DNA of 64,000 nucleotides from Mesoterricola silvestris (GTDB lineage: Bacteria; Acidobacteriota; Holophagae; Holophagales; Holophagaceae): assembly GCF_030295405.1 (NCBI RefSeq), contig NZ_AP027080.1, forward strand, positions 248,001-312,000. The letters run 5' to 3'. The notes under the pieces were generated by a model that searched no databases, was not told where the DNA came from, and saw only the letters and a list, made by a program, of their open reading frames with translations. Each line of letters starts with the position of its first letter. Position 1 is the stretch's first letter. Below, one piece after another: positions 20,367 through 28,628 of the stretch. Made by a program: the position numbers and the translations under genes.

Positions 20367-21653
20367 ATGGGAATGACAGTTGTTGAGAAGATCCTCGCCC
20401 GCGCCGCCGGGCGCGACGCGGTCAAGGCCGGCGACGTGCTGGAGCCGAAGGTGGACCTGGCCATGTCCCACGAGAACGCCGCCCTGGTGATCAACCAGTT
20501 CGAGGCGATCCACGAGGGCACCGGCATCGAGGCCCGCCCCTGGGACTCCAGCCGCATCGCCATCATCTTCGACCACCGCATCCCCGCGGAGAGCCCGAAG
20601 ACCGCCACCAACCACAAGAAGATCCGCGGCTTCGTCGCCAAGCACGGCATCTCCAAGTTCCACGACGTGCGCGGCGACGTGGGCGGCATCTGCCACCAGA
20701 TCCTGCCCGAGTACGGCTACGTGCGCCCCGGCTTCGTGGTGGTGGGCACCGACAGCCACACCACGAGCCACGGCGCCCTGGGGGCCTTCTCCTTCGGGGT
20801 GGGCGCCACGGAAATGGCCTCGGCCTGGACCCTGGGCTACGCCGTCAACATCGAAGTCCCCGCCACCATCAAGGTGGTGGTCAAGGGCGACTTCGCCCCC
20901 ATGGTGGGCCCCAAGGACCTGATCCTCCACCTCATCGGCGTGCTCACCGCCCAGGGCGCGAACTTCCGCGTGCTGGAGTACCACGGCGAGACCATCCGCA
21001 AGATGACCACCTCCGGGCGCCTTGCGATCTGCAACATGAGCGTCGAGGCCGGCGCCACCAGCGGCATCGTCCCCGCCGACGGCGAGACCATGCGCTACCT
21101 GCGCGAGGAGGCCGGGGTCACCGACGCCATCACCCCCGTCACCCCCGACCCCGACGCCGTGTACGAGCGCGTGGTGGAGATCGACGTGAGCCGCCTGGCC
21201 CCCCAGATCGCGTGCCCCCACACCGTGGACAACGTCAAGGACATCGGCCTCGTGGCCGGCAAGCCCGTGCAGCAGATCGTCATCGGCTCCTGCACCAACG
21301 GCCGCCTCGACGACCTCGCCATCGCCGCCGGGATCCTGCGGGGCAAGAAGGTGGCCCCCGGCACCCGCATGCTGGTCTTCCCCGCCTCGGGCAAGATCTT
21401 CGGGCAGGCCATGGACAAGGGCTACATCCAGGACTTCATGAAGGCCGGCGCCGTGGTCATGAACTCGGGCTGCGGCCCCTGCCTGGGCGTGCACGAAGGC
21501 GCCCTGGGCGATGACGAGACCGCGCTGTCCACCACGAACCGGAATTTCAAGGGCCGCATGGGCAACCCCAAGTCCGAGGTGTACCTCTGCAGCCCCGCCG
21601 TGGCCGCGGCCTCGGCCATCACCGGCGTCATCACCGACCCCCGCCACGCCTGA
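20367..21653 (+). CDS. aconitase-family isomerase, large subunit (LeuC-like)
   Basis: 428 residues with the 4Fe-4S ligands of the aconitase superfamily, one in IGSCTNGRLDD and two in NSGCGPCLG. GTDSHTTSHGALGAFSFGVG is typical. Together with the next gene it should form the two-subunit hydro-lyase that moves a hydroxyl group (2- to 3-position) in a malate derivative: isopropylmalate, citramalate/methylmalate or homocitrate types. A strong CGGAGG ribosome site precedes the ATG. The operon has no 2-isopropylmalate synthase, so leucine synthesis is not the obvious role. Confidence 0.9.
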   Translation: MGMTVVEKILARAAGRDAVKAGDVLEPKVDLAMSHENAALVINQFEAIHEGTGIEARPWDSSRIAIIFDHRIPAESPKTATNHKKIRGFVAKHGISKFHDVRGDVGGICHQILPEYGYVRPGFVVVGTDSHTTSHGALGAFSFGVGATEMASAWTLGYAVNIEVPATIKVVVKGDFAPMVGPKDLILHLIGVLTAQGANFRVLEYHGETIRKMTTSGRLAICNMSVEAGATSGIVPADGETMRYLREEAGVTDAITPVTPDPDAVYERVVEIDVSRLAPQIACPHTVDNVKDIGLVAGKPVQQIVIGSCTNGRLDDLAIAAGILRGKKVAPGTRMLVFPASGKIFGQAMDKGYIQDFMKAGAVVMNSGCGPCLGVHEGALGDDETALSTTNRNFKGRMGNPKSEVYLCSPAVAAASAITGVITDPRHA

Positions 21654-21665
21654 GGAGCAGCCAAA

Positions 21666-22160
21666 ATGAGCAAAGTCATCATCAAGCTGGAAGCCGACAT
21701 CTCCACCGACGACATCTACCCCGGCCGCTACATGGCCACGGTGCTGCCCACCGAGACCCCCCAGTTCTGCTTCGCCAACCGCACCGAACTGAACGAGAAG
21801 CTCCGCGCCGGCCAGTTCCCCAAGGGATCGGCCATCGTCGCCGACCACAACTTCGGCTGCGGCTCCTCCCGGGAGCAGGCCGCCTCCGCCCTCAAGGGGT
21901 ACGAGCTCACCATCGTCGCCCGCAGCATGAGCCGGATCTTCCTGCAGAACTCCATCAACCTGGGCCTCAACGTCGTCCTCTGCCCCGGCATCGAGGCCGA
22001 GGAGGGCCACGACCTGGACATCCAGATCGACAAAGTCACCAACCTCACCACCGGAAAGACCTTCGAAACCGTGAGGCTGCCCGAAGCCCGGCAGGTCATC
22101 ATCGACGCGGGGGGGCTGGTGCCGTACACCCGCAAGCGCCTGATGGAGACTGTCCGCTAG
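21666..22160 (+). CDS. aconitase-family isomerase, small subunit (LeuD-like)
   Basis: 164 residues forming the swivel domain that pairs with the large subunit just upstream. The substrate-binding loop DHNFGCGSSREQA is intact, and STDDIYPGRY is the family's N-terminal element. The ATG follows GAGGAG. This short form (about 165 residues) is the type seen in archaeal-like LeuD/HacB/DmdB subunits, which handle varied malate derivatives. It is the last gene of the operon. Confidence 0.9.
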   Translation: MSKVIIKLEADISTDDIYPGRYMATVLPTETPQFCFANRTELNEKLRAGQFPKGSAIVADHNFGCGSSREQAASALKGYELTIVARSMSRIFLQNSINLGLNVVLCPGIEAEEGHDLDIQIDKVTNLTTGKTFETVRLPEARQVIIDAGGLVPYTRKRLMETVR

Positions 22161-22188
22161 GCGGTTGACGAGCTTTCCCTGCCGGGGG

Positions 22189-22312
22189 CCGCGGGTTGGG
22201 TCCGCGGGGTTCCTGGGGGGGATGGCGACCCATAGGGGTTCCAGATTCCTGTTTCGACCCACCGGTACCGCCGTTCCCAGTCCTCGCTTCGCTGCGGGCT
22301 GGGAACGGCGGT
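22189..22312. repeat. inverted repeats in the LeuD-antitoxin gap
   Basis: The 267-base gap 22161-22427 has no gene. CCGCGG recurs at 22189-22194 and 22202-22207 and can form a hairpin. A stronger pair, ACCGCCGTTCCCAG (22267-22280) and its exact complement (22299-22312), encloses an 18-base loop. Neither is followed by a T-run, so they look more like REP-type palindromic repeats than terminators. Confidence 0.5.
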
Positions 22313-22414
22313 TAGCCGTGGACCGGGGTGCGGAGGCTTTGGGGGGGAAGGGGGGAGCTTGGCAAACGGTTCTTTGGGGGGGGAGCCCAAACAAGCGTGC
22401 AATCAGGGATCAAG

Positions 22415-22434
22415 AGCCTGACGGAGGTCAGGCT
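22415..22434. terminator. short hairpin at the antitoxin stop
   Basis: AGCCTGAC (22415-22422) and GTCAGGCT (22427-22434) form an 8-base stem with a 4-base loop. It overlaps the antitoxin stop codon and could end transcription from either side. No proper T-run follows. Confidence 0.4.
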
Positions 22435-22769
22435 TTGACCGTGGTGTGGAGTTGCAACCCAAGGGCGTGGACAACCTTGATGAAGGTGTCCAGTTCGGGG
22501 TTTCCCTCGCCGGAGAGCGCACGGTAGAGGGATTTCGGGTTCAAACCCGTGTCCTTGGCGATCTTCGCCATGCCTTTGGCGCGGGCGATGGTGCCCAGGG
22601 CGGCAGCGATGACCTGGGGGTGGCCGTCTTCCAGGGCGGCTTCCAGGAGCGCCGCCATGCGTTCATCCGTGGTGAGGTTCTCGGCGGCGTCGTAGGGGGT
22701 TGTCACGGTCTTGGAAACCCGCGCCGGGGTGCTGGCAGTTCGGGCGGTTCGGCGCTTGGTGGGTTCCAT
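22428..22769 (-). CDS. HigA-like addiction module antidote (HTH) protein
   Basis: A 113-residue DNA-binding antitoxin. The family core is easy to see: about residues 25-50 contain PYDAAENLTTDE and residues 55-110 form an HTH with IARAKGMAKIAKDTGL and SLYRALSGEGNPELDTFIKVV. The N-terminal 24 residues are an extra basic tail. It starts 10 bases after the toxin-like stop, with GAGG upstream, as expected for the second gene of a toxin-antitoxin pair. The antitoxin appears intact while its toxin is not, so it may be a leftover, a repressor, or an anti-toxin against related toxins elsewhere. Confidence 0.85.
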   Translation of the reverse strand: MEPTKRRTARTASTPARVSKTVTTPYDAAENLTTDERMAALLEAALEDGHPQVIAAALGTIARAKGMAKIAKDTGLNPKSLYRALSGEGNPELDTFIKVVHALGLQLHTTVKA

Positions 22770-22779
22770 GGGATTGTCC

Positions 22780-22980
22780 TCAAAGGGAGTGAGCTAATTT
22801 CTGTGCGATTCGGATGTCTTTTCCCTGGGTGGTCTTGTCGCCACTTCCAACGGGTTTCACGTCGCCGGGAAGCCCAAGGGCCAGACGAAATATCCGTGTC
22901 TCGATGCGGGCGTAAGCCCGCGCATCTTTCAACCCATCCAACCAATTCTGAAATACCTGGGTCCTTCGAACCTCGCCCAT
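22780..22980 (-). pseudogene. HigB/RelE-type toxin with internal in-frame deletion
   Basis: A 66-residue product that keeps the beginning of the addiction-module killer family (FQNWLDGLKDARAYARIETR, then GLPGDVKPVG) and its end (GDKTTQGKDIRIAQKLA). The central segment of about 30 residues, which normally forms the RelE-fold beta sheet and active site (the region around RxxYGPGYRVYF), is missing. The frame is kept across the junction near 22850. A working RNase is therefore unlikely. The start is ATG at 22980. Most likely a decayed toxin; an alternative function as a short partner of the antitoxin cannot be excluded. Confidence 0.75.
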
Positions 22981-22988
22981 GGCACATA

Positions 22989-23004
22989 GTCGCTTAAAAG
23001 CGAC
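22989..23004. promoter_or_regulatory. palindrome just upstream of the toxin-antitoxin pair
   Basis: GTCGCTT and AAGCGAC face each other around two bases. The site ends 8 bases upstream of the toxin start. This is where the HTH antitoxin would bind if the pair is autoregulated. No other support. Confidence 0.35.
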
Positions 23005-23173
23005 CCTTCGGCAAGTCCCAGGCGCCCATTCCCAACAAAGATGGCACCGGCCTCCATTCCTCCGCGACGGTGACCCGGTCTTGCCCCTCGCTGATCTCCA
23101 TGCGTAAATCGGCGCCCTTGAACCATCACGTGAATGCATCGTAATGATAGGCTAGGGGATTCCTGGAGGTACG

Positions 23174-25273
23174 ATGAGAACGTTCCTTTCCTGTCTGGCG
23201 GCGACGGCCCTGGTGGCGGCGGCGCCGGTGCCGGCCACCCGCAAGTGCGATCAGGTGGACGACTACTTCGGCACCAAGGTCGCGGATCCCTATCGGTGGC
23301 TGGAGGACGACAACGCGCCCGAGACCAAGGCCTGGGTGGCGGCGCAAAACCAGGCGACCTTCGCCCACCTGGCGGCCATTCCCCAGCGCAAGGCCATCCT
23401 GGAGCGACTGCGGGCGCTGCAGGACTACGAGAAGTACTCGGCGCCCCGGAAGGAGGGGAAGAACTACTTCTATTCCTACAATTCCGGGCTCCAGAACCAG
23501 GCGGTGGTGTACGTGACGCCGGATCCGGCCAAGGCGGGCAAGGTCCTGCTGGATCCCAACGGGCTCAGCAAGGAGGGCACCATGGCCCTGGCGGGCATGA
23601 GCCCCAGCCCGGACGGGCGGCTCGTGGCCTACGCGGTGGCGGCGGCGGGCAGCGACTGGAAGACCTGGAAGGTGCGGGACGTGGCCACGGGGCGGGACCT
23701 GCCGGACGAGCTCCAGTGGACCAAGTTCGCCAACGTGGCCTGGAACCGCAAGGGCACCGGGTTCTTCTACGTGGCCTACGCGGCCCCGGGGCAGGGGGAG
23801 GCGCTCAAGGGCGTGACCAAGAGCCCCAAGGTGCGCTTCCACGCCATGGGCACGCCCCAGGCGGACGACACCCTGGTGTACGAGCGGCCCGACCAGCCGG
23901 AATGGTATCTCTCCCCGGACGTGTCCGATGACGGCCGCTGGCTGACCATCCACATCTCCAAGGGCGACGCGCCCGAGCAGTCGGTGCTCCTCAAGGACCT
24001 GCGCAAGCCGGGGGCGAAGATGACGCCGTTCCTGGATCGCTTCGACGCCCGCTATTCGCCCGTGGGGAACAAGGGCGACGTCTTCTACTTCAAGACGGAC
24101 AAGGGGGCGCCCCGGGGTCGGCTGGTGGCCATCCGGGCCGGCCACCCGGATCCCAAGGAATGGACCGAGCTCATCCCCCAGGCCGCGGGGACCGACGTCC
24201 TCCAGAACGTTTCCCTGGTGGGCGGCCGCTTCGTGGCCACCTGGATGCGGGACGCCCATACCGCCATCACCTTCCACAGCCTCAAGGGGGCCCGCCTGGG
24301 CGAACTGGCCCTGCCGGGCGTGGGTTCGGCCAGCGGGTTCCGGGGCCGCATCGGGGACCGGGAGGCCTTCTACACCTACACCTCCTTCAACACGCCCCCG
24401 GCGGTGTACCGCTACGACTTCGCCACGGGCGCCTCCACGGTGCTCCACGCCCCCAAGGTGGCCTTCGACCCGGCGGCCTACGTGGTGACCCAGGTCTTCT
24501 ACCCCAGCAAGGACGGCACGAAGATCCCCATGTTCCTGGTGCACCGCAAGGGCCTCGTGCTGGACGGCACCAACCCCACCCTCCTGTACGGTTACGGCGG
24601 CTTCGATGTGTCCCTCACCCCCTCCTTCTCGGCTCCTCGGGTGGCCTGGCTGGAGATGGGCGGGGTGTATGCCCAGCCGAGCCTGCGGGGCGGCGGCGAA
24701 TACGGCAAGGCCTGGCACGACGCCGGACGCCTGGCCCACAAGCAGAACGTGTTCGATGACTTCATCGCCGCCGGCGAATGGCTCATCGCGAACCGCTACA
24801 CCTCCACCCCCAGGCTCGCCATCAATGGCGGCAGCAACGGCGGCCTCCTGGTGGGCGCCTGCCTGACCCAGCGCCCGGACCTCTGGGGCGCCGCGGTGCC
24901 CGAGGTGGGCGTCATGGACATGCTGCGTTTCCACAAGTTCACGGTGGGCTGGGGGTGGAAGGGGGACTACGGCTCCAGCGAGACCCCCGAGGGCTTCCGC
25001 ACCCTCATCGCCTATTCACCCCTGCACACCATCAAGGCCGGGGCGGTGTACCCCCCCACCCTGATCCTCACCAGCGACCACGACGACCGGGTGGTGCCCG
25101 CCCACAGCCACAAGTTCACCGCCACCCTCCAGGCGGCCCAGGCCGGTCCCGCCCCCATCCTCACCCGCATCGCCACCAACGCGGGCCACGGGGCGGGCAA
25201 GCCAACGGCCAAGGTCTTGGAGGAGAAGGCGGACGTCTACGCCTTCCTGGTGGAAGCCTTGAAGGTGAAATAG
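23174..25273 (+). CDS. prolyl oligopeptidase family serine peptidase (S9A), secreted
   Basis: 699 residues. A signal peptide (about residues 1-20, ending AAAPVPA) is followed by the N-terminal propeller entry segment VADPYRWLEDDNAPE. A seven-bladed propeller region (about 75-420) comes next, then the alpha/beta-hydrolase domain. The triad is visible: Ser in NGGSNGGLL, Asp in SDHDDRVVP and His in NAGHGAG. The family cleaves small proline-containing peptides; here it probably acts in the periplasm. The ATG has CTGGAGG upstream and a clear terminator follows, so it is likely monocistronic. Confidence 0.95.
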   Translation: MRTFLSCLAATALVAAAPVPATRKCDQVDDYFGTKVADPYRWLEDDNAPETKAWVAAQNQATFAHLAAIPQRKAILERLRALQDYEKYSAPRKEGKNYFYSYNSGLQNQAVVYVTPDPAKAGKVLLDPNGLSKEGTMALAGMSPSPDGRLVAYAVAAAGSDWKTWKVRDVATGRDLPDELQWTKFANVAWNRKGTGFFYVAYAAPGQGEALKGVTKSPKVRFHAMGTPQADDTLVYERPDQPEWYLSPDVSDDGRWLTIHISKGDAPEQSVLLKDLRKPGAKMTPFLDRFDARYSPVGNKGDVFYFKTDKGAPRGRLVAIRAGHPDPKEWTELIPQAAGTDVLQNVSLVGGRFVATWMRDAHTAITFHSLKGARLGELALPGVGSASGFRGRIGDREAFYTYTSFNTPPAVYRYDFATGASTVLHAPKVAFDPAAYVVTQVFYPSKDGTKIPMFLVHRKGLVLDGTNPTLLYGYGGFDVSLTPSFSAPRVAWLEMGGVYAQPSLRGGGEYGKAWHDAGRLAHKQNVFDDFIAAGEWLIANRYTSTPRLAINGGSNGGLLVGACLTQRPDLWGAAVPEVGVMDMLRFHKFTVGWGWKGDYGSSETPEGFRTLIAYSPLHTIKAGAVYPPTLILTSDHDDRVVPAHSHKFTATLQAAQAGPAPILTRIATNAGHGAGKPTAKVLEEKADVYAFLVEALKVK

Positions 25274-25302
25274 ATCACGATTTCACTTCTGGTTAAGTGC
25301 GT

Positions 25303-25340
25303 CAGGCCGCCCAAAGGTTCCCCGGGCGGCCTGTTTTTTT
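25303..25340 (+). terminator. intrinsic terminator after prolyl oligopeptidase
   Basis: CAGGCCGCCC and GGGCGGCCTG pair perfectly over 10 bases and are followed by seven T residues (25334-25340). The clearest rho-independent terminator in the window. Confidence 0.92.
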
Positions 25341-25449
25341 ATAAAAAAGTCACAGCTTGGGCATTCAAATTCATGGGAAACCATGGACAATCACTCAACT
25401 AATCCACGGCCCAACAGCCAAACCATCAACCTCCATTGGGGAGCCTCTT

Positions 25450-28400
25450 TTGAAAAAGACAAGATACGGTCTCTTGCTTCTGACTCCGCTTGCCTGTTTG
25501 ACCGTCGCCCAGGCCCAGGTGAGCCAGACCACCGGCGCCGTCCGCGGCACCGTCCTCAACCACCAGAAGGCGCCCGTCCCCGCCGCCACCGTCGTGGTGC
25601 GCAACGTCGAGACGGGGTACAGCCAGACCGCGGTCACCGGCGCCAAGGGCGACTTCCAGCTGCCCCTCCTGCCCACGGGCGCCTATGACATCACCTTCAC
25701 CGCCAAGGGCATGAAGACCCTCAAGGACCTCAAGGTCCGGGTCACCCTGGGCAACGCCACCACGGTGAACCCGGTCATGGATTCGGAGGAAGTGGGCGCC
25801 ACGGTCTCCGTGGTGGCCACCACCACCGACATCGACCCCAGCCGCACCGTCACCATGACCCAGGTGGACCAGAAGCTCGTGGAGCAGGTGCCCCTGGTGA
25901 GCCGCAACTTCACGGACATGGCCCGCCTCACGCCGGGCGTCACCGCCGGCCAGGGTTCGGGCGGCACTCCCCGCCTCATCGTGGAAGGCGGCCGCCAGAT
26001 CTTCAACGCGGTGCAGATCGACGGCGCCTCCAACAACTCCGCCTTCTTCAACGAGCAGCGCGGCGGCGTCTACACGCCCTTCATCTTCGGCGCGGACACC
26101 ATCAAGGAACTGCAGGTGGTCACCAACGGCTACGACGTGCAGTACGGCCAGGCCGGGGCCACCATCAACGCCATCACCAAGGGCGGCACCAACGAATTCA
26201 CCGGCACCGCCCTCTACGAGATGCGCAAGACCAGCTGGTCCGCGGCCCCCAAGGGCGTCCCCTACGATCCCGCGGGCACCTTCAACACCCCCATCAACCT
26301 GCAGCGCTTCAACGACTCCACGAACATCAACTTCAACGTGGGCGGCCCGATCATCAAGGACAAGCTCTACTACTTCCTGGGCGTCGAGCGCTTCCACAAG
26401 AGCATCACCTCCAACCCCATCCCCACGCCCATCACCGCCGCCGCGGGCATGAGCCAGGCCGATTTCGACCGGATGTACGCCTCGCGCCTGGGCCACATCG
26501 TCACCAACAAGAGCGGCCTGACCCTGGACGACGAGTTCGGCAACCCGGGCCAGCGCATCGCCGCCCACCCGTACCCCATGGAGAACACCAACACGGTGTA
26601 CTTCGCCCGGTTGGACTACAGCCTCAACGCCAACCACCGCTTCGTGCTGCGCACCAACTACCAGAACATGACCGATACGCTGACCAACACCAGCGCGGTG
26701 CCCAACAACGCCGAGTCCAACAACATCCCCACCCGCGTCCAGTCCATCAGCTGGGTGCTGGAGGCCAACGACATCTGGACCTCCGAGCTCTTCACCGAGA
26801 GCCGCATCCAGTTCGCCCGGGAAGCCCGGCCCATGACCGGCAACGCCTTCCCCGGCACCCCCTCCATCTCCATCCCCCAGAGCACCTCCTTCATGGCGTT
26901 CGGCACCAAGACGTCCACGCCCCGGGAGAGCAACGAGCTCACCACCCAGTTCTACACCTCCACCACCTGGAACCGCGGCGACTGGCAGGTCAAGGGCGGC
27001 CTCGACCTCACCAAGGTGGACGAGGACAACCAGTTCTTCCAGAACAACGCCGGCGCGTGGAACTTCGGGACCTACGGCTCCGCGGCGGACTGGGCCAACG
27101 GCGTGCTCTCCTCCACGGTCAACAACGGAAGCGTCCAGTACAACGGCGCCGTCAGCGCCTATAACGGCCGCATCCCCATGACCACCAAGTGGGCCTCCGT
27201 CTTCGGCCAGGCCCAGTACTCGGGCCTCCTGGACCACCGCCTCCTGCTCACCGCGGGTTTCCGCACCCTGAGCCAGAGCTTCTCCGACAACCCCCACCCC
27301 AACCCGAACTTCCAGGGCCTGGACCAGGGCATGGGCGGCCACACCATCGATCCCCGCTTCGCCTTCAGCTTCGACGTGGACGGCAAGGGCCGCACCGTGG
27401 TGCGCGGCGGCCTGGGCTACTTCACCAGCCCCACCCCGCTCCTCCTGCACTCCAACACCATGACCGGCAACGGCCAGATCATCACCAACTACAGCTTCAC
27501 CCTCAACCGGGCCAACGCCACCAACCTGGCCCTGTTCAACAGCGGGCTGCTCAGCGCGAACAACGTCATCGGCTCCACCGCCAACATGCGCAAGCTCACG
27601 GACGCCGAACTGGCCACCCTGGCCTCGGGCACCGCGTTCACCGCCGGCTCCTCCCCCACCTCCCTGTGGGACCCCACCAACAAGCTGTCCCGCTCCCGCA
27701 AGATCAGCGTGGGCGTGGAGCATGACCTGGGCAACAACCTCACGGTCGGCCTCACCGCCAGCTACGTCAACTACTACAACCTGCAGCGCTTCGAGAACAT
27801 CAATCTGACCCAGACCGGCGGCACGCCCTACAACGACGGCTACACCCCCGGCATCAACGTCTGGAGCACCGCCACCCGTCCCGGCACGGCCACCATCCGC
27901 GGCCGCGTCGTGAACTTCGGCAAGGGCAGCGTCGTGCCCGGCAACCCCGTGGGCGGCTTCAGCGACGTCTACCTGGTCAAGGCCGACGGCTACGGCTTCT
28001 ACCGGGGCCTGAGCGCCTCCATCAAGAAGACCTGGGCCGAGAACCTGGGCGTGCTGGCCAACGTGACCTGGTCCAAGGCCCAGGACACCGGCTCCTTCGA
28101 GCGCGGCACCTACACCTCCTCCGGCAACTACTCCAGCGAACTGGGCGCCTCCCTCACCCCGGACCCCCAGGACGTGGGCTCCAACTTCGGCTACGGCGAC
28201 AGCGACCGCCGCTGGGTGGCCAACGTCGTGGCCTACTTCCCCATCGTCCTGGGCATCGAGGGCTCCGTGCGCGGCCTGTTCAACACCGGCCTGCCCTTCA
28301 CGGCCTACGACGCCCGCAACCTCAACGGCGACGGCATGATCAACAAGATCTACGCCGGGCACGTCCGCAACGACATGCGCCAGCCCAACTACACCCAGTT

Positions 28401-28623
28401 CGACGTGCGCCTCAGCCGCACCTTCCAGGTGTACAAGCAGCTCCGGCTCCAGGGCATCATCGACGTCTACAACCTCTTCAACAAGGCTGACTTCCAGGTG
28501 CCCACCGGCAACTACCAGGCCGTCACCTCCGCGGGCCTGCCCAGCGCGTCCTTCGGACAGCTGGCCACCGTGGACAAGAACCGCACCCGGGAAATGCAGA
28601 TCGGCATCAAGGCCATCTGGTAG
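25450..28623 (+). CDS. TonB-dependent receptor with carboxypeptidase-regulatory-like domain (Oar type)
   Basis: Outer-membrane transporter of 1057 residues. The order is signal peptide (about 1-23, ending VAQA), a carboxypeptidase-regulatory-like beta-sandwich (about 28-110), a plug (about 120-290, containing VPLVSRNFTDMARLTPGVT) and a large beta-barrel ending in KAIW, with the terminal aromatic residue required by the barrel assembly machinery. Oar-type receptors of this architecture are abundant in Acidobacteriota; substrates are usually unknown. The start is TTG at 25450 because LKKTRYGLLLLTPLACL then forms a signal peptide and GGGGAG lies upstream; the earlier TTG at 25357 would bury it behind 31 residues. 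Confidence 0.92.
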   Translation: MKKTRYGLLLLTPLACLTVAQAQVSQTTGAVRGTVLNHQKAPVPAATVVVRNVETGYSQTAVTGAKGDFQLPLLPTGAYDITFTAKGMKTLKDLKVRVTLGNATTVNPVMDSEEVGATVSVVATTTDIDPSRTVTMTQVDQKLVEQVPLVSRNFTDMARLTPGVTAGQGSGGTPRLIVEGGRQIFNAVQIDGASNNSAFFNEQRGGVYTPFIFGADTIKELQVVTNGYDVQYGQAGATINAITKGGTNEFTGTALYEMRKTSWSAAPKGVPYDPAGTFNTPINLQRFNDSTNINFNVGGPIIKDKLYYFLGVERFHKSITSNPIPTPITAAAGMSQADFDRMYASRLGHIVTNKSGLTLDDEFGNPGQRIAAHPYPMENTNTVYFARLDYSLNANHRFVLRTNYQNMTDTLTNTSAVPNNAESNNIPTRVQSISWVLEANDIWTSELFTESRIQFAREARPMTGNAFPGTPSISIPQSTSFMAFGTKTSTPRESNELTTQFYTSTTWNRGDWQVKGGLDLTKVDEDNQFFQNNAGAWNFGTYGSAADWANGVLSSTVNNGSVQYNGAVSAYNGRIPMTTKWASVFGQAQYSGLLDHRLLLTAGFRTLSQSFSDNPHPNPNFQGLDQGMGGHTIDPRFAFSFDVDGKGRTVVRGGLGYFTSPTPLLLHSNTMTGNGQIITNYSFTLNRANATNLALFNSGLLSANNVIGSTANMRKLTDAELATLASGTAFTAGSSPTSLWDPTNKLSRSRKISVGVEHDLGNNLTVGLTASYVNYYNLQRFENINLTQTGGTPYNDGYTPGINVWSTATRPGTATIRGRVVNFGKGSVVPGNPVGGFSDVYLVKADGYGFYRGLSASIKKTWAENLGVLANVTWSKAQDTGSFERGTYTSSGNYSSELGASLTPDPQDVGSNFGYGDSDRRWVANVVAYFPIVLGIEGSVRGLFNTGLPFTAYDARNLNGDGMINKIYAGHVRNDMRQPNYTQFDVRLSRTFQVYKQLRLQGIIDVYNLFNKADFQVPTGNYQAVTSAGLPSASFGQLATVDKNRTREMQIGIKAIW

Positions 28624-28628
28624 GTCCT

